The notes under the pieces are model-generated. The model saw only the letters and a program-made list of their open reading frames with translations, searched no databases and had not been told where the DNA came from. The position numbers and the translations under genes were made by a program. From the NCBI GenBank assembly GCA_023423495.1, contig JAFAFM010000129.1, positions 1 to 9,338 of the forward strand: DNA of 9,338 bases, read 5' to 3'. The DNA comes from Armatimonadota bacterium (lineage in GTDB: Bacteria > Armatimonadota > Fimbriimonadia > Fimbriimonadales > Fimbriimonadaceae). Below are positions 1-6,354 of the stretch, piece after piece (the stretch's first letter is position 1; each line of letters opens with the position of its first letter).

Positions 1-1043
1 GCGTTAAGCTGGTCGACCATCGTGTTGATGGTTTCTTTTAGGAGGAGGATCTCGCCCTTAACGTCAACCGTAATTTTTCGGGAGAGGTCTCCTCGAGCAA
101 CGGCGATTGTAACTTCCGCAATGTTTCTTACCTGAGAAGTTAGGTTGGATGCCATCGCGTTGACGGAGTCCGTAAGGTCCTTCCAAGTGCCAGCAACACC
201 GGGCACGACCGCCTGACCACCAAGCTTTCCATCGGTGCCGACTTCACGAGCAACACGGGTGACTTCCGAAGCGAACGAACGCAACTGGTCGACCATCGTG
301 TTGATGGCTTCCTTAAGCTGCAGGATTTCGCCACGGACGTCGACCGTAATCTTCCGGGAAAGGTCACCACTGGCAACCGCGATCGTAACGTCAGAAATGT
401 TGCGGACCTGAGCGGTCAGGTTCGAGGCCATCGAGTTAACACCCTCGGTGAGGTCCTTCCACACGCCGCTCACGCCGGGCACCTTCGCCTGACCGCCGAG
501 CTTTCCATCCGCACCGACTTCTCGGGCAACACGGGTGACTTCAGAGGAGAAGACGCTGAGCTGCCGGATCATCGTGTTCACGATCTTCGCGGAGCGCAGG
601 AACTCGCCTTCGAGCGGACGACCTTCAACGTCCAACCGAACAGTCTGCTTCAAGTCACCTTCTGCAACGGCGGCAATAGCTCGGGTGACTTCCGTCGTTG
701 GACGCACAAGGTCTTCGATGAGGCCGTTGATGGAGCTTTCCATCTCGCCCCATGCTCCGGACGATCGGTCAAATTTGGCCCGTTGCCGGATCTTTCCTTC
801 CTTTCCAACTACATGGCCGACTCGCTTGAGCTCGAGGGCCATTTGTTCATTGGCCGCCATGATGTCGTTAAAGGCTTCAGCGATACGACCTTCAAAACCG
901 GTTTGATCCGGCGCCAGGCGGACAGAGAAATTGCCCGCTTTCGCGGCTTGCAACGCGTTTAAGAGAGGTAAGAGATTGGGGACCGTTTCAAGTCCCTTTC
1001 CATTCGGGCTAGCTTCGACGTCAGATACAGCTAATTTGCTCAA
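1..1043 (-). CDS. Soluble multi-HAMP sensor protein, probably N-terminal part of a hybrid histidine kinase (partial, runs off left edge)
   Basis: The visible 347 residues have no signal peptide or membrane segment and consist of repeated HAMP-type units. A divergent unit occupies about residues 24-160. Two nearly identical 92-residue units follow (161-252 and 253-344), each carrying the signatures [36 protein letters not shown] and INTMVDQL. This layout is that of the cytoplasmic group III (Nik1/HOG-type) sensor kinases, in which stacked HAMP domains relay a signal to a C-terminal kinase, often with receiver domains. The catalytic part lies outside the window, so the kinase assignment is inference from the family; a chemoreceptor-like output is less likely. 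The start is TTG at 1043, chosen because GGAGGA sits four bases upstream and no ATG is available until about residue 62. It lies downstream of tRNA-Gln on the same strand across a 260-bp gap and probably has its own promoter, which I could not identify clearly. Confidence 0.85.
   Translation of the reverse strand, partial: MSKLAVSDVEASPNGKGLETVPNLLPLLNALQAAKAGNFSVRLAPDQTGFEGRIAEAFNDIMAANEQMALELKRVGHVVGKEGKIRQRAKFDRSSGAWGEMESSINGLIEDLVRPTTEVTRAIAAVAEGDLKQTVRLDVEGRPLEGEFLRSAKIVNTMIRQLSVFSSEVTRVAREVGADGKLGGQAKVPGVSGVWKDLTEGVNSMASNLTAQVRNISDVTIAVASGDLSRKITVDVRGEILQLKEAINTMVDQLRSFASEVTRVAREVGTDGKLGGQAVVPGVAGTWKDLTDSVNAMASNLTSQVRNIAEVTIAVARGDLSRKITVDVKGEILLLKETINTMVDQLN
12..563 (-). repeat. Tandem 276-bp direct repeat encoding HAMP units
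   Basis: Two in-frame units, 288-563 and 12-287, each encode 92 residues. By eye they differ at 17 of 92 amino acids. The DNA copies keep the same register, for example ggtcgaccat at 11 and again at 287. The conservation is mainly at protein level with many silent differences, so this looks like an old internal domain duplication kept by selection and not a recent slippage product. More units probably follow beyond the left edge. Confidence 0.85.
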
Positions 1044-1303
1044 GCTTCCTCCGAGGATAGAGATCTTTATGGCATGCAAAAACGGTCAATACAGACGTTG
1101 CGGAACAGTAAAGCGAATTTTCGCTCTTTCCCCCCTTAAGTCGTGAAAAATATAAGCCTCAGAATCCTCAGGGATTTAATACCACTGAGTCCAACTTCAA
1201 GGAAGGTGTTTTACGTGTTTCATACACCAGACGCCATCCCTTCTTATAGTTTTCATACTTCATCCAAAAGCTTCAAATTTGGATTGAAAGGGAAGGAAGA
1301 TGT
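1044..1303. other. Non-coding gap between tRNA-Gln and the HAMP sensor gene
   Basis: I see no gene in this AT-richer stretch. It holds three small inverted repeats: ATCCAAA/TTTGGAT at 1262-1284 with a 9-nt loop, a CTCAG/CTGAG stem at 1167-1189, and AGCGA/TCGCT at 1112-1125. Any of them could end the tRNA transcript, but none is followed directly by a run of T on the minus strand. A TTGACC hexamer occurs on the minus strand just upstream of the sensor start, without a well-spaced -10. The promoter and the terminator therefore remain unassigned. Confidence 0.4.
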
Positions 1304-1377
1304 TGGCTGCCCGCCAAGGATTCGAACCTCGATAAACAGATCCAGAGACTGTTGTCCTGCCATTAGACGAGCGGGCA
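1304..1377 (-). tRNA. tRNA-Gln (anticodon CTG)
   Basis: The 74-nt minus-strand sequence folds as a full cloverleaf. The acceptor stem is TGCCCGC/GCGGGCA with discriminator G and an encoded CCA end. The D stem is GTC/GAC. The anticodon arm ACAGT/TCTGT has loop CTCTGGA. The T arm CGAGG/CCTTG has loop TTCGAAT. The anticodon CTG (complement at 1343-1345) reads the glutamine codon CAG. The only irregularity is a T-T pair at the base of the anticodon loop. It is a single tRNA lying between clpX and the HAMP sensor gene, with its own TATAAT element upstream. Confidence 0.95.
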
Positions 1378-1396
1378 GCAAGAAGGTAGGAAATGA

Positions 1397-1402
1397 ATTA
1401 TA
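1397..1402 (-). promoter_or_regulatory. -10 element of the tRNA-Gln promoter
   Basis: A perfect TATAAT reads on the minus strand 19 nt before the mature tRNA 5' end, which would give a leader of about 12 nt. No good -35 is seen. The 17-bp-spaced position is GC-rich and falls inside the hairpin that follows clpX, so the promoter may rely on the consensus -10 or on an activator. Confidence 0.6.
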
Positions 1403-1405
1403 CCG

Positions 1406-1434
1406 CAGGGCCCTGACTTGGCGGCAGGGCCCCG
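1406..1434 (-). terminator. GC-rich hairpin after clpX, possible terminator
   Basis: On the minus strand GGGCCCTG and CAGGGCCC form an 8-bp perfect stem, extendable to 10 bp with one G-T pair, around a 9-nt loop. It starts 14 bases after the clpX stop codon. The stem is strong, but no T run follows, only CGGTATAATTC, so it is either an atypical terminator or an mRNA 3' stabilising structure. It overlaps the region where the tRNA -35 would lie. Confidence 0.45.
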
Positions 1435-1448
1435 AAGACGATGTGTAA

Positions 1449-2756
1449 TCAGCTTGCGAGCTTGATTCCATCCTCGGTTAACAGAATGGGATCGACACCG
1501 CGTTCAATAACGCCTTCCGGCACGACCACCCTCCGCACGCCTTCGGCGGTGGGCACCTCGTACATCACGTCCATCATGATCTGCTCGATGATGGCGCGAA
1601 GGGCGCGGGCGCCGGTCTTTCGCTTCATCGCTTCACGGGCGATCTCTTGGAGGGCGCCCGGTTCAACCACCAACTCTACGTTGTCCAACTCGAAGAACTT
1701 AGCATATTGCTTCAGGAGAGCATTCTTGGGGTGGCTGAGGCTGCTGATGAGAGCTTCCTCATCGAGCATGTCCAACGTCGCGATGACGGGGAGTCGACCG
1801 ATAAACTCTGGGATCAAACCGTACTTAAGCAGGTCATCCGGGAGAAGGTTACGGACGATGTTGTGATCAACCTCTGCCTTCGACTGCGGATTGGCACGGA
1901 AGCCCATCACGTTCTCTTTCATCCGGCGACGGATGATGTCGTCGATGCCTTCGAAGGCACCTCCGCAGATAAACAGGATGTTTGACGTGTCTATCTGGAG
2001 GTATTCCTGCTGAGGGTGCTTACGGCCTCCCTGAGGAGGGACGTTGGCCGAGGTGCCTTCCAGGATCTTAAGAAGAGCCTGCTGGACGCCTTCGCCGCTC
2101 ACGTCTCGAGTGATCGATGGGTTGTCGCTCTTGCGACCGATCTTGTCGATCTCATCGACGTAGATGATGCCGCGTTCGCAGGCCCGCTTCGGATCTCTTG
2201 GATCCAAAGCTTCTGCCGCTTGCCAAAGCTTGAGCAAGATGTTCTCGACGTCCTCGCCGACATATCCGGCCTCGGTCAACGCCGTGGCATCGGCGATCGC
2301 GAAGGGAACGTTGAGCATTCGCGCTAGAGTCTGGGCAAGAAGGGTCTTGCCGGAACCGGTCGGACCGACCATGAGGATGTTGCTCTTTTGGAGCTCGACG
2401 TCATCGTCCTTAAACGGTGCGTCGGTTACTCGCTTGTAGTGGTTGTAAACCGCGACGGCGAGCGCTTTCTTAGCCTTGTTTTGACCGATGACGTAGTTGT
2501 CGAGGTGCCGAACGATTTCCGAGGGTTTCGGCACCTTGCCGGTGGAATGCGCCGCGACTGCGGCGGGTCTAGGAGTAGGAGCCGGGATGGTGGTTGCTGT
2601 GTCCTTCTTCTCTGAATCGTTGTGAAGGATATCGTTACAGAGATCGATGCAATCCGAGCAAACTGCCCCATGTAAACCAACGATGAGCTTTCGTACTTGC
2701 TCTTTGGTTTTCCCGCAGAGGCAGCATTGATCGCGTCTTTCAACTGTCCTAGCCAT
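1449..2756 (-). CDS. clpX: ClpX, ATP-dependent unfoldase subunit of ClpXP protease
   Basis: This AAA+ unfoldase recognises tagged proteins, unfolds them and threads them into ClpP in the cytoplasm. The 435 residues match the family's usual length. The N-terminal zinc-binding domain has C11, C14, C33 and C36. The ATPase shows Walker A GPTGSGKT (131-138), pore loop GYVGED (164-169), Walker B with IIYVDEID (197-204), the RKH pore loop (245-247) and sensor II GAR (382-384). The ClpP-docking tripeptide, usually IGF or LGF, reads MGF at 284-286. The ATG start is supported by GGAG five bases upstream. The gene begins 20 nt after the clpP stop, so the two are almost certainly co-transcribed. All key residues are present and the protein should be functional. 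Confidence 0.98.
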   Translation of the reverse strand: MARTVERRDQCCLCGKTKEQVRKLIVGLHGAVCSDCIDLCNDILHNDSEKKDTATTIPAPTPRPAAVAAHSTGKVPKPSEIVRHLDNYVIGQNKAKKALAVAVYNHYKRVTDAPFKDDDVELQKSNILMVGPTGSGKTLLAQTLARMLNVPFAIADATALTEAGYVGEDVENILLKLWQAAEALDPRDPKRACERGIIYVDEIDKIGRKSDNPSITRDVSGEGVQQALLKILEGTSANVPPQGGRKHPQQEYLQIDTSNILFICGGAFEGIDDIIRRRMKENVMGFRANPQSKAEVDHNIVRNLLPDDLLKYGLIPEFIGRLPVIATLDMLDEEALISSLSHPKNALLKQYAKFFELDNVELVVEPGALQEIAREAMKRKTGARALRAIIEQIMMDVMYEVPTAEGVRRVVVPEGVIERGVDPILLTEDGIKLAS

Positions 2757-2776
2757 TCACACTCCAAGTCTTGTAG

Positions 2777-3361
2777 TTATCGTACGCCAGGTTCGACCAT
2801 CCGGTCAACAAGACCATATGCCACGGCTTCGTCGGATGACATCCAGTGATCACGATCGCAGTCCTTGCGAACCTTGTCCTCGGGTTGCCCCGTGTCATGG
2901 CTGAGCAATCCCATGAGCGTATCCATCAACCGGTTTGTCTCTGCCACCTGAACATTAATATCGGCAGCAGTTCCGCGAAACCCACTAGAAACCTGGTGAA
3001 TCATGATGCGAGCATGCTTGAGTGCGGCGCGCTTGCCCTTGGCTCCACCGGCGAGTAGGACTGCTCCCATGGAAGCAGCAACTCCTACACAGGTGGTGGC
3101 AACGTCACACTTGATAACTTGCATCGTGTCGTAGATGGCAAGACCTGCATAAACCGAGCCACCGGGCGAGTTAATGTATAACTCGATATCTTTATCAGGG
3201 TCTTCCTTTTCTAGAAAGAGAAGCTGGGCGACGATGAGATTCGCGAAATAATCGTCGATCTCCGTCCCTAAGTAAACAATTCGATCCTTGAGCAGCCTCG
3301 ACCATAGGTCGTAAGCGCGTTCTCCGCGCGAGGACTGTTCGATAACCATGGGTACGCCCAC
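2777..3361 (-). CDS. clpP: ClpP, ATP-dependent Clp protease proteolytic subunit
   Basis: This serine peptidase forms the double-heptamer barrel of the Clp protease and degrades proteins fed by ClpX. The 194 residues are typical. The catalytic triad is visible as S97 (in GVAASMGA), H122 (in RIMIHQ) and D171 (in DRDHWMS), the same numbers as used for E. coli ClpP. The start is GTG at 3361 with an excellent AGGAGG five bases upstream. The in-frame ATG four codons later lies 17 nt from that site. An out-of-frame ATG overlaps the GTG (ATGTG). The residues before the mature core are few, so any propeptide would be short. The gene sits 59 nt after tig and 20 nt before clpX, the standard order of the cluster. 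Confidence 0.98.
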   Translation of the reverse strand: MGVPMVIEQSSRGERAYDLWSRLLKDRIVYLGTEIDDYFANLIVAQLLFLEKEDPDKDIELYINSPGGSVYAGLAIYDTMQVIKCDVATTCVGVAASMGAVLLAGGAKGKRAALKHARIMIHQVSSGFRGTAADINVQVAETNRLMDTLMGLLSHDTGQPEDKVRKDCDRDHWMSSDEAVAYGLVDRMVEPGVR

Positions 3362-3420
3362 ATTAACCTCCTGTTGCTAGGCTCAGTTTAGAATTACTGA
3401 CGTCGTTCTTCGCTACGGCA

Positions 3421-4716
3421 TTAGGCCCCAGCGTGAGCGACTTCTTTGATATCGGCATGTTCGAGCAAGAACTCGCTGACTTTTCGGGAAATTGATCGAT
3501 ATTGAATTTCTTCCATGGCCTGGTTCTTCTGAAGCATTTCCAGCATTTGCTGGGGCTCCACACCAAACTCATTGGCCATCGCATAGAGCTCACGGTTCAA
3601 GTCCTCATTGTTGACCTGCATTTTCTCTTGCTCGTATACGGTTCGGATCATGAGTGCACGGATGACATGGAGCTTCGCTTTTTCCTTCCATGCCTCAACT
3701 AGGCCGTCCACGGTCATTCCGTTCTCTGCGGCGTGCTGCTCCATGGTCTTGCCTTCTTGCTGGACTTCCTGCTGAGTCTCGTGCAGACGGCGGCTGGCAA
3801 GCTGCTCCCACATGTTGTCGCTCACTTCGACCTTGCTTCGCTCAAGCAGTCGCTCGAGGAGCTGCTCGGTAACCATTTCTCGCACCATCTCGTTCTTGGC
3901 TCGAAGGATGCCTTCACGAAGCTTCGTCTGGAGGTCATCGAGATTGTCGGTCTTCAAACTTTGGGCGAAGGCGTCATCGATGTCCGGAAGCTTTACGGCG
4001 CTGATGGAGTTGAGGGTAACCAAACACTTGTATGACTTGCCGGCCCAGTCCTTCTCCTGAAAGTTCTCAGGGAAGGTGAGGTCAAGTTGCTTCATCTCTT
4101 CGACGCGCATCCCGCTGAGCGCCTGATCGAGCTGGGGGAATGTCTTGCCAACAACCGTCATGAAGTTCCGGCCATCTCCTTCCTCACCTTCCAGCTTGAT
4201 GTTTACAACCGCAACGTCTCCCTCTTCCGCGCCACGATCTGTTACCGCTTCACGGGAATGCCGTTGCTTGCGCAACTCCTCGATCTGGTACTCGACTTCT
4301 TCTTCAGTCACATCGATCGCGGGTCGCTCGATAGGAAGCGACTTGTAGTCGCCAAGCTCCACAACCGGAGGAAGAGGCACCTTGGCGTTGAACTCGCAAG
4401 CGCCTTCGGCCTGATCGATCTTTACCAACTCTACGGAGGGCGAAGTGCCTCCGTCGGGAGTCAGACCTTCCTGCTCGACGGCCTTTCGAAAGGCTGAGCG
4501 AACGATGAATTCGGCGGCTTCTTCATTCAGTTGTCCGGGGTCGATCATTTTTTCGATCATTCCCTTCGGAACATGTCCAGGCCGGAAACCCGGCATTTTG
4601 ATGGACTTGGAAATCGACTTGAGGGCTTTTTCAAAGCCTGCCTTGACCTGCTCGGCATCGCAGACGACGTTCAATTTGACGGTGCAGGGGTTAAGGTCTT
4701 CACGTGTAACTTGCAT
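3421..4716 (-). CDS. tig: Trigger factor, ribosome-associated chaperone with peptidyl-prolyl isomerase domain
   Basis: Trigger factor binds ribosomal protein uL23 at the exit tunnel and shields nascent chains. The 431 residues agree with the family. The N-terminal ribosome-binding domain carries the signature GFRPGHVP at 43-50. An FKBP-like isomerase domain follows at about 155-240, including GDVAVVNI and LTFPENF. The rest is the charged helical C-terminal arm domain, rich in Glu, Lys and Gln. The ATG start has no Shine-Dalgarno sequence; instead a stable hairpin ends nine bases upstream. The gene is 53 nt after the SDR gene and 59 nt before clpP. Linkage of tig with clpP and clpX is widespread in bacteria and supports the assignment. 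Confidence 0.97.
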   Translation of the reverse strand: MQVTREDLNPCTVKLNVVCDAEQVKAGFEKALKSISKSIKMPGFRPGHVPKGMIEKMIDPGQLNEEAAEFIVRSAFRKAVEQEGLTPDGGTSPSVELVKIDQAEGACEFNAKVPLPPVVELGDYKSLPIERPAIDVTEEEVEYQIEELRKQRHSREAVTDRGAEEGDVAVVNIKLEGEEGDGRNFMTVVGKTFPQLDQALSGMRVEEMKQLDLTFPENFQEKDWAGKSYKCLVTLNSISAVKLPDIDDAFAQSLKTDNLDDLQTKLREGILRAKNEMVREMVTEQLLERLLERSKVEVSDNMWEQLASRRLHETQQEVQQEGKTMEQHAAENGMTVDGLVEAWKEKAKLHVIRALMIRTVYEQEKMQVNNEDLNRELYAMANEFGVEPQQMLEMLQKNQAMEEIQYRSISRKVSEFLLEHADIKEVAHAGA

Positions 4717-4725
4717 GGCGGTAGT

Positions 4726-4743
4726 AAAGGGCAGACGCCCTTT
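4726..4743 (-). promoter_or_regulatory. Leader hairpin before tig
   Basis: On the minus strand AAAGGGC, loop GTCT and GCCCTTT form a perfect 7-bp stem with a 4-nt loop. It lies between the SDR stop codon and the tig ATG, ending nine bases before the ATG. It could be a weak terminator of ubiX-SDR (only three T residues, within the stem), or a structure in the tig 5' UTR that modulates initiation, since tig lacks a Shine-Dalgarno. The structure is certain; its role is inference. Confidence 0.5.
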
Positions 4744-4753
4744 TGAAGGAAGG

Positions 4754-4759
4754 ATTGTA
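4754..4759 (-). promoter_or_regulatory. Possible -10 of a tig-clpP-clpX promoter
   Basis: TACAAT reads on the minus strand between the SDR stop codon and tig. It would start a transcript about 30 nt before the tig ATG, with the leader hairpin near the RNA 5' end. No -35 resembling TTGACA lies at the right distance, so support rests on the hexamer and its position alone. Confidence 0.35.
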
Positions 4760-4769
4760 CCTTGGTGGG

Positions 4770-5690
4770 TTAGCCGCCGGACGGGTCCCGGAACAGATCG
4801 GAAAGGGCTCCGGAAAGGGTCGGAAACTTGTATTCAAAAGTGCTTTCGGACAGCACTTTTGACTTTGCTCTTTGACTCTGCAAAATGACGTCCGCCTGCA
4901 CTCCCCGCAGCGCGCCGATGAGCTTGATGGCAAATGGCGGAGCGGGTGGACTCCATGGTCGTCCAGCGGCCCGCCGCATCTCGGACATGAAATCTGCATT
5001 TCGAACTGGCTCCGGGCCAACGCCATTCACGACCCCCTCGAACCGATTTTCAATTACCCAATCGAAGATCCTGACCAAGTCGACAACATGGATCCACGGC
5101 ATCCATTGGCGACCATTGCCCAACGTTCCGCCTAGAAATTTTCGAGCATAGCCCGACAGTTCAGGAAAAGCGCCGCCATTCCTGCCCAGCACCGTGCCAA
5201 TCCTAACTTTCGCCTTCCTGACGCCCGGCGTTTCCGCGCTGTCATGGGCGCGTTCCCAGGCCACGCAAGTCTCGGGAAGAAATCCTTCGCCCGCCGGACT
5301 CCTTTCGTCCAATTCCTGGTCGCCTTGATCCCCGTAGTATCCGACGGCGCTGGCGTTGATCCACAGATCGGGCGCGGTTGCACAGGTGCGGATGGCTTTC
5401 CCAATGGTCTCTGTGCTTTTCACCCGGCTTTTCAAGATCCGACGCTTGTTTTCATCTGTCCAGCGCAAAGTCACCGGCTCGCCCGATAGGTTGATAACGG
5501 CCTTCGCACCATTGAATAAACCGGTCCAATCTCCGAGCGACTCTCCACTCCACTTGGCGACTGTAACTCCCTCCATGACCCGAGTGGATCTGCTTAACAC
5601 GGCAACGTCGAAGCCCTGCGTGCGGAAAAACTCAATTAGTCCTTGGCCAATGAATCCAGAACCACCGGCAATTACGATCCGGGAGCTCAC
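4770..5690 (-). CDS. TIGR01777-type NAD(P)-dependent epimerase-like SDR protein
   Basis: This is an extended/atypical short-chain dehydrogenase of the YfcH/SDR39U family, for which no firm substrate is known. The 306 residues match the family length. The Rossmann fold starts at once, with nucleotide-binding GGSGFIG at 9-15. NLSGEPV (67-73), SAVGYYG (114-120), the RIGTVLG strand and the WIHVVDLV segment are typical of this group, and the C-terminal 60 or so residues correspond to the family's DUF1731 domain. The start is GTG at 5690 with AAGGA seven bases upstream. The ATG eight bases further upstream is out of frame and meets a stop after three codons. It lies 13 nt downstream of the ubiX stop, so the two are likely co-transcribed. 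The family assignment is firm, the reaction unknown. Confidence 0.9.
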   Translation of the reverse strand: MSSRIVIAGGSGFIGQGLIEFFRTQGFDVAVLSRSTRVMEGVTVAKWSGESLGDWTGLFNGAKAVINLSGEPVTLRWTDENKRRILKSRVKSTETIGKAIRTCATAPDLWINASAVGYYGDQGDQELDERSPAGEGFLPETCVAWERAHDSAETPGVRKAKVRIGTVLGRNGGAFPELSGYARKFLGGTLGNGRQWMPWIHVVDLVRIFDWVIENRFEGVVNGVGPEPVRNADFMSEMRRAAGRPWSPPAPPFAIKLIGALRGVQADVILQSQRAKSKVLSESTFEYKFPTLSGALSDLFRDPSGG

Positions 5691-5703
5691 CGAGACATCC
5701 TTA

Positions 5704-6297
5704 TCAATGCATCCATTCCCGAACTAACGACTGTTCCTGTCCGAGGGACTGCAAAATCCGCGCGACAACCGTATCTGCCAAGTCCTCTACGGTCGAAGGT
5801 TTGTAGTACCAAGCCGGACACGCGGGAATGACGGTCGCGCCCACCTCGGCCAGAGTTGCCAAGTTCCGAAGCATGATCGCATTCATTGGCATCTCGCGTG
5901 GCACCACCACAAATGGTCGTCGCTCCTTTAGACACACATCGGCCGCTCGGGTTAATAGGTCGTCGCTGATCCCGTTGGCGATGCGGCCCGCCGTACCCAT
6001 GGAGCAGGGAACGATCACCATTCCATCATGCCGGAAGGAGCCGGAGGCCGGCGGAGTGAAGTAATTTCGGGAATCCAGCAAGCGGATGTTGTCAAACTGC
6101 TCACCGAGCCAATTTCTGGTGTGGAAGTTGGCGCGACCGGGCGAAACCCCCAGTTCCGTTTCGGACACCTGGATGGCTTGCTCACTCAATATTAAATACA
6201 CTTCCTGATAACGCCGCGCCGCTTCTCGAAGAAAGCGCTGCGCATAGATTGCGCCGCTCGCCCCGGTAACTCCAACCACAATCCGACCTGTCGACAT
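5704..6297 (-). CDS. ubiX: UbiX-family flavin prenyltransferase
   Basis: UbiX joins dimethylallyl phosphate to FMN to make prenylated FMN, the cofactor of UbiD-type decarboxylases. The 197-residue protein has the family signatures: an N-terminal IVVGVTGASG strand-loop (6-15), the VPCSMGTAGRIANG segment (96-109), RRPFVVVPREMPMN (126-139) and PAWYYKPS (161-168). The reading frame is open as far as 6582, but residues before the ATG at 6297 show no family similarity and overlap the divergent oxidase gene, so 6297 is the likely start. There is no Shine-Dalgarno; a TAGACT hexamer lies eight bases upstream, compatible with a nearly leaderless mRNA. No ubiD partner is visible, so its pathway (quinone synthesis or aromatic acid decarboxylation) cannot be told from the window. 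Confidence 0.94.
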   Translation of the reverse strand: MSTGRIVVGVTGASGAIYAQRFLREAARRYQEVYLILSEQAIQVSETELGVSPGRANFHTRNWLGEQFDNIRLLDSRNYFTPPASGSFRHDGMVIVPCSMGTAGRIANGISDDLLTRAADVCLKERRPFVVVPREMPMNAIMLRNLATLAEVGATVIPACPAWYYKPSTVEDLADTVVARILQSLGQEQSLVREWMH

Positions 6298-6319
6298 GCC
6301 GCTACAGTCTACTGGCTCG

Positions 6320-6340
6320 CTTGACTCAGTCTGAGTCAAG
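6320..6340. promoter_or_regulatory. Perfect 21-bp palindrome, candidate operator between ubiX and alditol oxidase
   Basis: Arms CTTGACTCAG and CTGAGTCAAG flank a single T, a perfect 10+1+10 inverted repeat in the 57-bp divergent gap. It contains TTGACT on both strands, and on the plus strand this serves as the -35 of the oxidase promoter. A dimeric repressor bound here would cover that promoter and could also affect ubiX. It is unlikely to be a terminator because it sits between two gene starts and lacks a loop. Confidence 0.65.
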
Positions 6341-6348
6341 TCTATAGA
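6321..6348 (+). promoter_or_regulatory. Promoter of the alditol oxidase gene
   Basis: TTGACT (6321-6326), a 16-bp spacer and TATAGA (6343-6348) form a good sigma-70-type promoter. The expected start of transcription, six or seven bases after the -10, falls on or next to the A of the ATG at 6355, implying a leaderless mRNA. The -35 lies inside the 21-bp palindrome. Confidence 0.6.
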
Positions 6349-6354
6349 GCAGGG

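Noticed and set aside
12..563. Direct repeats as a mobile element or CRISPR
   Set aside because: The 276-bp periodicity keeps the reading frame and encodes HAMP domains; there are no short identical repeats with unique spacers and no transposase.
535..906. 123-codon open frame on the plus strand
   Set aside because: It is antisense to the HAMP sensor gene and is low-complexity, Arg/Ser-rich shadow sequence.
1262..1284. ATCCAAA/TTTGGAT hairpin as a tRNA terminator
   Set aside because: The stem is AT-rich with a 9-nt loop and no following T run on the minus strand, so I only mention it as a weak candidate.
1143..1448. Plus-strand open frame covering the tRNA
   Set aside because: It reads through the tRNA-Gln gene antisense, has no ribosome site and has no recognisable protein features.
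4087..4497. 136-codon plus-strand frame
   Set aside because: Antisense shadow of trigger factor with no start signal or known domain.
5689..5698. ATG upstream of the SDR gene as its start
   Set aside because: It is out of frame and ends after three codons (ATG TCT CGG TGA); the GTG at 5690 is in frame with a well-spaced AAGGA.
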